NCBI GenBank assembly: GCA_947478535.1
Contig: CANJXD010000399.1
Coordinates: forward strand, 1-5,542
Length of the DNA stretch: 5,542 bases
Source of the DNA: Acetobacteraceae bacterium
GTDB lineage: Bacteria > Pseudomonadota > Alphaproteobacteria > Acetobacterales > Acetobacteraceae
Reading direction: 5' to 3'
The translations under genes and the position numbers were made by a program. Within the stretch, counting starts at the first letter, position 1; each line of letters begins with the position of its first letter. Below are positions 1 to 5,542 of the stretch, piece by piece. The notes under the pieces were generated by a model. It had not been told where the DNA came from. It did not search any database and saw only the letters and a program-made list of their open reading frames with translations.

Positions 1-659
1 ATCTTCTCTCGCGTCAGGAAGTAGCCCTCGGCGAATTCGCGGTAGCTGGCGGTGTCGAGATCGGCGTCGAAGACACCGTAGTTCAGCAGCAGGCCGCGCA
101 GCTTGATGTCCGGATCCGTCTCCCGCAGCAGCAGGGCGACCGCGAGGGCAAGGTTGCCGCCGGCGCTGTCGCCGCCGAGGACGATGCGGCTGGCATCGAG
201 CCCCCATTCCGCGCCCTGCCGGGCGATCCAGCGCACCACAGCCGCGCATTCCTCCAGCGCCTGGGGGAAGGGGGCTTCGGGGGAGAGCGCATAGTCCGGG
301 CCGACCACGGCGCAGCCGGACCCGGCGGCGTATTCGCGCATCAGGCGGTCATGCGTGTCGATGCTGTTCCAGACAAAGCCGCCGCCGTGGATATAGACCA
401 GCACGGGAAGCCCGGCCTCCGCCGTCGGCCGGTTCAGGCGGCATTGCAGGCGACGGCCCTTGATTGTCAGCCACTTGTCGGCGGTTTCGGCCATGGTGGG
501 GCCGCCGGCGCAGAGCGGGGTGTTCAGGCGTTCCGTGATCTCCCGCGCCTCGTCGAGGGGCAGTGCGAGGCGGATCGGCGGCAGCTTCGCGCCCTCGGCC
601 TCCATCAGGGACTGGAAGGCGAGCATTTCGGGGTCCCATCGGGGATCGGGGGCGGGCAT
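1..659 (-). CDS. Alpha/beta hydrolase, HSL (hormone-sensitive lipase-like) family esterase, C-terminus outside window
   Basis: Probable carboxylic-ester hydrolase of the HSL/Aes-type family; the substrate cannot be told from sequence. 219 complete codons are visible from ATG at 659 to the window edge, with no stop, so the gene continues to the left. Seen: the oxyanion-hole motif HGGGF at residues 91-95 after the strand LPVLVYI, then the PDYALSPEAPFP segment (121-132) typical of the family, then the nucleophile elbow GDSAGGN with Ser165. The catalytic Asp and His expected near residues 250-290 lie outside the window; HSL proteins are usually about 300-320 residues, so roughly a third is missing. 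No signal peptide is visible, so it is probably cytoplasmic. The start is supported by GGAG nine bases upstream. It is transcribed divergently from the acetyltransferase gene. Family call is firm; function beyond esterase is not. Confidence 0.93.
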   Translation of the reverse strand, partial: MPAPDPRWDPEMLAFQSLMEAEGAKLPPIRLALPLDEAREITERLNTPLCAGGPTMAETADKWLTIKGRRLQCRLNRPTAEAGLPVLVYIHGGGFVWNSIDTHDRLMREYAAGSGCAVVGPDYALSPEAPFPQALEECAAVVRWIARQGAEWGLDASRIVLGGDSAGGNLALAVALLLRETDPDIKLRGLLLNYGVFDADLDTASYREFAEGYFLTREK

Positions 660-668
660 GGTGCGTGT

Positions 669-672
669 CTCC
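669..672 (-). promoter_or_regulatory. Ribosome-binding site of the hydrolase gene
   Basis: On the minus strand GGAG lies nine bases before the ATG at 659. It selects this ATG over the internal methionine at residue 12. Seen directly; the role is inferred from the match and spacing. Confidence 0.6.
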
Positions 673-742
673 GGCGTTCGCAAACGGTGTCCTGATCATC
701 GGATGCGGGTTTTGTTCGGACCGCAAGCCTCCCCCAGAGGAT

Positions 743-746
743 AGGG
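743..746 (+). promoter_or_regulatory. Shine-Dalgarno site of the short upstream ORF
   Basis: AGGG lies seven bases before ATG 754, within a purine-rich run (AGAGGATAGGG, 736-746). It is the best-placed Shine-Dalgarno on the plus strand upstream of the acetyltransferase. It serves the short ORF rather than the acetyltransferase start itself. Confidence 0.4.
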
Positions 747-753
747 TGTCACC

Positions 754-834
754 ATGTCCCATCGCCTCGGCCGGAATGCGATGTCAGCGGTTGTGGCGGG
801 GTGCCGCAAGGGCTCATGCTGCACTGCACCATGA
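754..834 (+). CDS. Possible 26-residue leader peptide / upstream ORF coupled to the acetyltransferase gene
   Basis: A 26-codon ORF runs from ATG 754 to TGA 832-834. The stop overlaps the acetyltransferase ATG at 831 in the form ATGA, the classic arrangement for translational coupling. It has a Shine-Dalgarno (AGGG, spacing seven), whereas ATG 831 has none, which fits re-initiation by ribosomes finishing the short ORF. The peptide is basic and ends in GCRKGSCCTAP, with three cysteines in its last ten residues. I recognise no homologous peptide. It may be a regulatory leader, or a chance ORF in GC-rich DNA: at 26 codons chance is a serious alternative. If the acetyltransferase really starts at 816 or 801, the coupling argument falls. 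Confidence 0.35.
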   Translation: MSHRLGRNAMSAVVAGCRKGSCCTAP

Positions 835-3476
835 CCCTTCCCCTGCCTTCCTCGCGCCTGTCGCCCGCCCGGTTCCGGGAGGACGCGATCTATACGCCGC
901 GCCATGTCGCGCTGGTGGCGGACCCGGCGCTGCCCGTCTCCGCCCTGCTGGCCCGCAACCTCGCGGAGGGCGGCTTCCGAGGCCGGCTTTCGGCAGTGGG
1001 GATCGACCATACCGGGCTGGACAGCGTGCCGGCGATCGAGGCGCTGCCCCAGCCGCTGGACCTCGCCGTGCTGTCCCTGCCGGCGGAGGCGCTGGAGCCG
1101 GCGATGGAAAAACTTGCCGCGCGGGGCTGTTTCGCGGCGGTGGTACCGGGCCAGGCGCCTGATCTCGGCGCGATTGCGCGGCGGACCGGGGTGCGGGCGC
1201 TGGGGCAGGGCAGCTTCGGCGTCGCCGTGCCGGGCATCGGGCTGAACGCCACGCTGAGCCATTTGGCGCCACGCAAGGGCAGGCTGGCACTCGTGACGCA
1301 ATCCTCGGCGCTGGCGCGGGCAGTGCTGGATTGGGCGGAAGCCGAAAGCGTGGGGTTCAGCCATGTCATCGGCGTCGGTGGCAATGGCGATCTCGGCTTC
1401 GCCCATGCGCTGGACTGGCTGGCGCGGGACCCGGGGACAGGGGCGATCCTGCTGGATATCCGCCGCATCCGGAACCGCCGGATGTTCATCTCCGCCGCCA
1501 AGGCCGCGGCGCGCACGCGCCCGGTGGTGGCGATCCGGGCCGGCGGCATGCTGGATGACCGCAGCGGGCTGCACGACGCGGTGATGGAAGCGGCCCTGCG
1601 GCGCGCCGGCGTGCTGCGCGTGCTGGGGCTGGACGACCTGCTCTCGGCGGCGGAGACGCTGGCGCGGGTGAAGCTGCTGCCGGGTGGCGGACCGGGCGAC
1701 CGGATCGCAGTGGTCGGCAATGCGACGGGGCTGGGCCTGCTTGCGGCCGATGCGGTGCTGCTGGGCGGCGCCCGATTGGCGGAGTTGGATGAGGCGGCGC
1801 TGGCGGCGCTGAGCATCGGCATCGGCACGGGCTGGTCCGGGCGCAACCCCATCACGCTCGGGCCGCGCGCGGGGACAACCTTGGCGGAGGCGGCCTCCAT
1901 GCTCGCGGGATCGCGGGAGGTCGATGCCGTGATCGCGGTGCATGCACCGGTGCCGGGCGAGGACCCCGCGACGATCGGGGCCGCGCTCTCGGCCGCGGTG
2001 AAGGCGACCAGGCGGGCGCCGATCCTGGTGTGCTGGGCCGGCCAGCATACGGCGGGCGCCCAGAGGGCGTCGCTGGCGGCGGCGGGGCTCGCGGTGTTCC
2101 CGACGCCGGAAGCCGCCGTGCGCGGGGCGCTGCACCTGCTGCATGATCGGCAGAACCGGGCGGCCGCCGCGGAACTGCCGGGGCGCCAGGTGCTCGCCTT
2201 GCAGCCGGACCGGGCGAGCGTGACGGCGCTGTTCGCCCGGGTGCGCGGCGAGGGCAGGCTTTCGCTGACGGAGGATGAGGCGCTGTCCGTCGTTGCGGCC
2301 TATGGCCTGCCCGTGGTGGCGGGGCGCGTCGCGGCGGATGCGGAGAGTGCCGTGGCGGCGGCGGAGGCGCTGGGCTTCCCGATCGTGCTCAAGCTGCGCA
2401 GCGCCGATATCGCCCGCAAGACGGAAATCGGCGGCGTCGCGCTGGGGCTGGGCGGTGTGCCGGCGGTGCGGGAGGCCGCGGCCGTGATGCTGGCGCGGGT
2501 GCGGGCGGAACGGCCAGGCAGCCGCCTCGATGGCTTCCTCGTGCAGCGATACCTGCGGCCGGGCCGGGGGGGGCGGGCGCAGGAATTGCGCCTGCGGCTT
2601 GGGGATGATGCGATGTTCGGCCCCTTCATTGGCTTCGGCATGGGCGGCACGGCGGCTGATCTGCTGGGGGATGAAGGCTTCGACCTGCCGCCGCTCAACC
2701 ATTCCCTCGCCCGCGGGCTGATCGCGCGGACGCGGGCCGCGAAGCTGCTGGCCGGGTATCGAGACCACAGCCCGGTGGACATCGATGCGGTGACGGAAGC
2801 GCTGGTGCGGCTTTCGCAGATCGCCGTGGATTTTCCCGAGATCGCCGGCCTTACCATCAACCCGCTATTCGCGGATGCCGAGGGCGTGGTGGCCGTCGAT
2901 TGTTCCTGCGACCTGCGCCCGGTGGGCGAGAGGTCCCAGTTGGCGGTGGCACCCTATCCCGAGGAATGGGTGCAGCCCTGGCAATCCCGCGGCGGAGAGG
3001 AACTGGTGATCCGCCCCATCCGCCCGGAGGATGCCGAGGCGCATGGCGCCTTCTTCCGCCGCCTGACGCCGGAGGATGTCCGCTTCCGCTTCTTCAGCCA
3101 GTTGCGGGAACTGCCGAAGGTGCAGATCGCCCGCATGACGCAGATCGACTACGACCGGGAAATGGCCTTCGTCGCCATCCGCCATCGGGAGGACGGGACG
3201 GAGGAGATGCTGGGCGTGTCCCGCCTGATCCGCGAACCCGATGGCGAGACCGGCGAATTCGCCGTCGTCGTCGATCACGCGATGAAGGGGCAGGGGCTGG
3301 CGAGCCTGCTGATGCGGCGGCTGTTCGATTGGGCGCCGGAGGCGGGGATCCGCCTCGTCGTGGGCTCCGTGCTGGCGGACAACGCGCCGATGCTGGCCTT
3401 CGTCCGCCACCTCGGCTTCAGCCTGCGGCGGAGCCCGGAGGATGAGGACGTGTTCGAGGCCTCGATGCCCCTGTAG
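831..3476 (+). CDS. pat: Pat/PatZ (YfiQ)-type protein lysine acetyltransferase: acyl-CoA synthetase-like body fused to GNAT
   Basis: Likely transfers acetyl from acetyl-CoA to protein lysines; in enterobacteria the homologue inactivates AMP-forming acetyl-CoA synthetase Acs. Cytoplasmic, 881 residues from ATG 831 (E. coli YfiQ, as I recall, 886). Order: CoA-binding Rossmann domain about 20-115; ligase-like domain about 150-285, opening GRLALVTQSSALARAVLDW; ATP-grasp about 475-700 with ARKTEIGG (R529, K530), FGPFIGFGMGG, DLPPLN and VDFPEIAGLTINPL; GNAT about 723-881 with MTQIDYDREMAFVA and the acetyl-CoA loop KGQGLA (819-824). Glu809 in GEFAVVV aligns with the catalytic glutamate reported for Salmonella Pat. 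The SHTGA phosphohistidine motif of active ADP-forming synthetases is absent, so the body is probably regulatory. The start is uncertain: ATG 831 overlaps an upstream stop as ATGA; in-frame ATG 816 (AAGGG only three bases before it) and GTG 801 are alternatives. No cyclic-nucleotide domain is present. Confidence 0.93.
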   Translation: MTLPLPSSRLSPARFREDAIYTPRHVALVADPALPVSALLARNLAEGGFRGRLSAVGIDHTGLDSVPAIEALPQPLDLAVLSLPAEALEPAMEKLAARGCFAAVVPGQAPDLGAIARRTGVRALGQGSFGVAVPGIGLNATLSHLAPRKGRLALVTQSSALARAVLDWAEAESVGFSHVIGVGGNGDLGFAHALDWLARDPGTGAILLDIRRIRNRRMFISAAKAAARTRPVVAIRAGGMLDDRSGLHDAVMEAALRRAGVLRVLGLDDLLSAAETLARVKLLPGGGPGDRIAVVGNATGLGLLAADAVLLGGARLAELDEAALAALSIGIGTGWSGRNPITLGPRAGTTLAEAASMLAGSREVDAVIAVHAPVPGEDPATIGAALSAAVKATRRAPILVCWAGQHTAGAQRASLAAAGLAVFPTPEAAVRGALHLLHDRQNRAAAAELPGRQVLALQPDRASVTALFARVRGEGRLSLTEDEALSVVAAYGLPVVAGRVAADAESAVAAAEALGFPIVLKLRSADIARKTEIGGVALGLGGVPAVREAAAVMLARVRAERPGSRLDGFLVQRYLRPGRGGRAQELRLRLGDDAMFGPFIGFGMGGTAADLLGDEGFDLPPLNHSLARGLIARTRAAKLLAGYRDHSPVDIDAVTEALVRLSQIAVDFPEIAGLTINPLFADAEGVVAVDCSCDLRPVGERSQLAVAPYPEEWVQPWQSRGGEELVIRPIRPEDAEAHGAFFRRLTPEDVRFRFFSQLRELPKVQIARMTQIDYDREMAFVAIRHREDGTEEMLGVSRLIREPDGETGEFAVVVDHAMKGQGLASLLMRRLFDWAPEAGIRLVVGSVLADNAPMLAFVRHLGFSLRRSPEDEDVFEASMPL
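2566..2573 (+). repeat. Run of eight G inside the acetyltransferase gene
   Basis: Eight consecutive G bases fall in the ATP-grasp region and encode part of GRGGRAQEL. The reading frame is intact through it and matches the family on both sides, so the length seen here is the functional one. Homopolymers of this length can slip during replication or be miscounted in sequencing. Confidence 0.9.
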
Positions 3477-3518
3477 GGCAGGACGAATGCCTGGATCGCC
3501 CTGACGTCCTCCTGCCCT
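3475..3518. terminator. Inverted repeat between convergent genes, possible bidirectional terminator
   Basis: AGGGCAGGA (3475-3483) is perfectly complementary to TCCTGCCCT (3510-3518), a 9-bp stem around a 26-base loop. The CG next to the left arm could pair further inside with CG at 3505-3506, leaving a 3-base bulge. The left arm begins within the acetyltransferase stop codon, and the repeat lies in the 62-base gap before the kinase stop at 3539-3541, where both transcripts must end. Neither strand has a U-run after the stem, so intrinsic termination is not proven; it could instead protect 3' ends. Confidence 0.4.
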
Positions 3519-3538
3519 TCGCCTGCCCGGGCTGAAGG

Positions 3539-5077
3539 CTACGGCACCGTCCGCAGGGTGATGCGGAAGCAGGCGCCGGTCTGGGATGGGTGCAGGGCGA
3601 TGGTGCCACCCACGGCGCCAAGGTGGCTGCGGGCGATGGACAGGCCGAGGCCGGTGCCGCCTTCGCCGCGCGCCGTGGTGAAGAAGCGGCCGAAGATCCG
3701 CGGCGCGTTGCCGGGCGAAATGCCGGCGCCATCATCCGAGACCTCGATCCAGGCGGCTTCGGCGTCACCGCCCCAGGCGATGGCGGCCTGGGCATCGGGG
3801 CCGGCGTGACGGGCGATGTTGTCCAGCAGGTTGGCGATGACGATGCCGAGGCGATCCGCACCGATGGCGGCCCGCACAGCCGGGCCATCCAGGGTGAGGG
3901 GCAGGCCCTGGAAGGGCTCGGCGGCGGTGGGGATGGCGTCGGCGAGATCGCAGGATTCCGCCGCGCGGGCATGAGGCGCCTCGGCGCGGGCGAGTTCGAG
4001 CAGGCGCTTCACCAGCCGGTCCAGCCGTTCCACATCGCCGGCGGCCTGGGTGAGAAAGCGGGCGCGTTCCTCGGGCGTCATCGTCTCCGCATGGTCCTGC
4101 AGCAGTTCCAGTGCCCCCCGCAGGGCCGCCAGCGGTGTCTTGAATTCGTGGCTGACCTCGGTGGCGAAGGCGCCGATGTAGTCCGCCCGGCGTTCCAGCG
4201 TGCCGGCCATGGCGGCGATGGCGGCCCAGAGTTCATCGGCTTCCCGCACGGCGCTGCGCCGCGTCCGGGTGAGGTCGGCGCGGGCGCCATCCGCCACGGC
4301 GCGGGCCTGGGCGGCGACGGCCTCGATCGGGCGGCTGACGGTATAGGCGGTGAACAGGGCGAGCAGCCCGGCGGCGGCCAGCAGCGCCAAGGCGAGGCCC
4401 GCCATCTCCCAGCGCTTGCCATACAGCGCCTGGTCGATGCTGGCGGGCGTCCGGGACAGCAGGACGACGCCGATGATGCGCGCATCCCCCAGCACGGGAT
4501 GGGCGATGAACACCCGAAAGGGCGCGGCGCGGCTGATGGAAGCAGCGCCGACGCCGGGCTGGCGCGGGCGTTCGCGGATGACGGCGGCGGGGCGGCCGGC
4601 GAGGGCGGCGGCGACTTCCAATCGGCCCGCGAGGGAAAGGCCGAGTTCCTCCCCGCTGCTGGCGATGACGATGCCCTGCCCATCCGTCACCCGCATCCCC
4701 GCCAGGGTCACGCGCTGGGCGGCGGCGAGGATGGGGTGCAGCGCCGCGCCGGCCACCAGGGCGCGCGGGTCCGCGGGCGTGGCGGGGGGCGTGGCATCCG
4801 GGGCGGGCGGCAGCACGGCATCGCGGGCGAGGTCGAGGCTGGCGTTGCGGGGCTCCCAGCCGCCGGCGGCAGGGCTTGCGCCATAGGCGGATTGGTACGC
4901 GGCGCCGATCACGGCGGCCTGGGCGATCAGCTCCGTCTCGGTCTGCCGGACCAGCGCGCTTTCATACAGCCGCAGCAGCCACAGCCCGCCGAGCGGCAGC
5001 AGCAGCAGCAGCAGGTTGGCGGCCAGAAGCACGGCGCGAAGGCGGGGCTTCCGGGGCAGGATATCCCGAAAACTCAA
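3539..5077 (-). CDS. Membrane sensor histidine kinase (HAMP, HisKA, HATPase_c)
   Basis: Senses an unknown signal, autophosphorylates on histidine and passes the phosphate to the regulator encoded just upstream. 512 residues. Seen in order: basic N-terminus; TM1 about 14-37 with a six-leucine run; periplasmic domain about 38-222 including a Pro/Ala-rich stretch (89-103) and a Cache/PAS-like segment (DGQGIVIASSGEELG, 132-146); TM2 about 224-247; HAMP about 245-297; HisKA with H-box SHEFKTPL (His310); HATPase_c with N-box NLLDN (416-420), SDDGAGIS (447-454), F-box IFGRFF and GGTGLGL (473-479). All catalytic boxes look intact. The start is TTG at 5077, overlapping the regulator stop as TTGA, with GAG eight bases upstream; a later GTG (residue 16) would remove the basic N-terminus before TM1. 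The H-box reads KTPL, not the KNPL I associate with ChvG. The signal is not deducible. Confidence 0.95.
   Translation of the reverse strand: MSFRDILPRKPRLRAVLLAANLLLLLLPLGGLWLLRLYESALVRQTETELIAQAAVIGAAYQSAYGASPAAGGWEPRNASLDLARDAVLPPAPDATPPATPADPRALVAGAALHPILAAAQRVTLAGMRVTDGQGIVIASSGEELGLSLAGRLEVAAALAGRPAAVIRERPRQPGVGAASISRAAPFRVFIAHPVLGDARIIGVVLLSRTPASIDQALYGKRWEMAGLALALLAAAGLLALFTAYTVSRPIEAVAAQARAVADGARADLTRTRRSAVREADELWAAIAAMAGTLERRADYIGAFATEVSHEFKTPLAALRGALELLQDHAETMTPEERARFLTQAAGDVERLDRLVKRLLELARAEAPHARAAESCDLADAIPTAAEPFQGLPLTLDGPAVRAAIGADRLGIVIANLLDNIARHAGPDAQAAIAWGGDAEAAWIEVSDDGAGISPGNAPRIFGRFFTTARGEGGTGLGLSIARSHLGAVGGTIALHPSQTGACFRITLRTVP
4997..5014 (-). repeat. Six-copy CTG triplet repeat in the kinase TM1
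   Basis: Six CAG units on the plus strand are six CTG leucine codons on the kinase strand (Leu22-Leu27), in the core of the first membrane helix. A pure triplet repeat can gain or lose units in frame, changing helix length by one residue each time. It may simply reflect CTG as the favoured leucine codon. Confidence 0.85.
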
Positions 5078-5542
5078 GCCGGCGTCTCGAAGCGGTAGCC
5101 GAGGCCGTGGACGGTGCCGATGGGCTCGGCACCGAGGCCAGCGAATTTCGCGCGGATGTGGCGGATGTGGCTGTCGATGGTGCGATCACTCACCACGCGG
5201 CGGTCGGGGTAGGCGATGTCCATCAGCGCGTCCCGGGTGAAGACTCGGCCGGGGCTGGCGGCCATGGCGCGCAGCAGGGCGAATTCGGTGACGGTCAGCG
5301 TGACTTCCGCCTCGGCCCAGAAGGCGCGGTGGCTTTCGGGGGCGAGGCGCAGCTTGCCGCGGTGCAACTCGGCTTCCGGCGCGGGGGCAGGGCCGGGCTG
5401 GCGGCGGCGGAGGACGGCGCGGATGCGGGCCACCACCTCCCGCGGGCTGAAGGGCTTGGTCACATAGTCATCGCCGCCGAGCTCAAGCCCGAGGATGCGG
5501 TCCAGTTCCTCGTCGCGGGAGGACAGGAAGATGATCGGCACG
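5074..5542 (-). CDS. OmpR/PhoB-family response regulator, N-terminus outside window
   Basis: DNA-binding transcription regulator, partner of the downstream kinase. 155 residues plus stop are visible; the first visible codon is GTG, but PIIFLSS is the beta-4 strand of a receiver domain, so this is an internal valine and about 75 residues, including the phospho-accepting Asp, lie beyond the window. Seen: receiver end with Ser7/Ser8, the GLELGGDDYVTKPF segment with conserved Lys29, and REVVARIRAVLRR; a short Pro/Ala linker (48-56); then a winged-helix domain (about 58-153) with LTVTEFALLRAM, PGRVFTRDALMD, the recognition helix region VSDRTIDSHIRHIRAKF and TVHGLGYRF. The stop TGA at 5074-5076 overlaps the kinase TTG start, so the two are one operon in regulator-kinase order. 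It resembles CreB-like regulators in its C-terminal part, too loosely for a symbol. Promoter and targets are not visible. Confidence 0.95.
   Translation of the reverse strand, partial: VPIIFLSSRDEELDRILGLELGGDDYVTKPFSPREVVARIRAVLRRRQPGPAPAPEAELHRGKLRLAPESHRAFWAEAEVTLTVTEFALLRAMAASPGRVFTRDALMDIAYPDRRVVSDRTIDSHIRHIRAKFAGLGAEPIGTVHGLGYRFETPA

Larger units (their letters stand above)
660..753. promoter_or_regulatory. Divergent intergenic region, presumed promoters for hydrolase and acetyltransferase
   Basis: Two genes diverge from this stretch, so at least one promoter should lie here for each direction. No convincing -35/-10 pair stands out. The best minus-strand candidate, TTGCGG then a 17-base gap then TCCGAT, matches each sigma-70 consensus hexamer at only about half its positions. 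A TGATCA palindrome sits at 693-698, and a weak 5-bp inverted repeat pairs TGCGG (704-708) with CCGCA (721-725). The presence of promoters is inferred from gene layout, not from motifs. Confidence 0.35.

Noticed and set aside
704..725. TGCGG/CCGCA inverted repeat as an operator
   Set aside because: Only five pairs with a 12-base loop; expected by chance at this GC content.
349..762. 137-codon minus-strand ORF over the hydrolase start
   Set aside because: It is a different frame of the same strand. The hydrolase frame has HGGG and GDSAGG motifs and a ribosome-binding site.
696..2768. 690-codon open frame antisense to the acetyltransferase
   Set aside because: Its composition is dominated by Arg, His, Gln and Pro with no recognisable domain, as expected opposite a GC-rich gene. 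The plus-strand protein aligns with the YfiQ family over its whole length.
3590..5098. 502-codon open frame antisense to the histidine kinase
   Set aside because: Gly/Gln/Ala-rich low-complexity shadow without domains. The minus strand carries all kinase boxes in order.
5539..5541. GTG as start of the response regulator
   Set aside because: The residues that follow are the middle of a receiver domain, so this is an internal Val and the gene continues past the window.
1..5542. tRNA, rRNA, CRISPR array, insertion sequence or prophage remains
   Set aside because: No direct-repeat array, terminal inverted repeats, transposase or tRNA-like fold was seen; the window is almost fully filled by four ordinary genes.

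Overview
The window is very GC-rich, with G or C at most third codon positions. That codon use and the protein types suggest a high-GC alphaproteobacterium, plausibly of the Acetobacteraceae/Rhodospirillales type; this is an inference from style, not a search. It holds four substantial protein-coding genes, two of them cut by the window edges. No RNA genes, mobile elements or CRISPR arrays were seen.

Layout. Positions 1-659 (minus) carry the N-terminal two thirds of an HSL-family alpha/beta hydrolase with HGGG and GDSAGG motifs. A divergent intergenic region follows (660-830). It holds a ribosome-binding site for the hydrolase and, on the plus strand, a possible 26-codon leader ORF whose stop overlaps the likely start of the next gene as ATGA. 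Positions 831-3476 (plus) encode a large Pat/PatZ(YfiQ)-type protein lysine acetyltransferase: a degenerate ADP-forming acyl-CoA synthetase body (CoA-binding, ligase and ATP-grasp regions) fused to a C-terminal GNAT domain. A 62-base convergent gap (3477-3538) contains an inverted repeat that could end transcription from both sides. Positions 3539-5542 (minus) are a two-component operon: an OmpR-family response regulator (N-terminus outside the window) followed by a membrane sensor histidine kinase. The two genes overlap by four bases as TTGA, so the kinase would start with TTG.

How they work together. The regulator and kinase are a cognate pair, co-transcribed and probably translationally coupled. 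The acetyltransferase is a separate unit that converges on them. By analogy with enterobacterial Pat it would acetylate and switch off AMP-forming acyl-CoA synthetases such as Acs. The hydrolase is divergent from it; a functional link is not shown by the sequence.

Most notable points: (1) both histidines expected for the phosphorelay of a true ADP-forming acetyl-CoA synthetase appear absent from the acetyltransferase, while the GNAT catalytic glutamate is present; (2) a short Cys-containing leader ORF with its own Shine-Dalgarno is fused by ATGA to that gene. Nothing here is clearly a new system.
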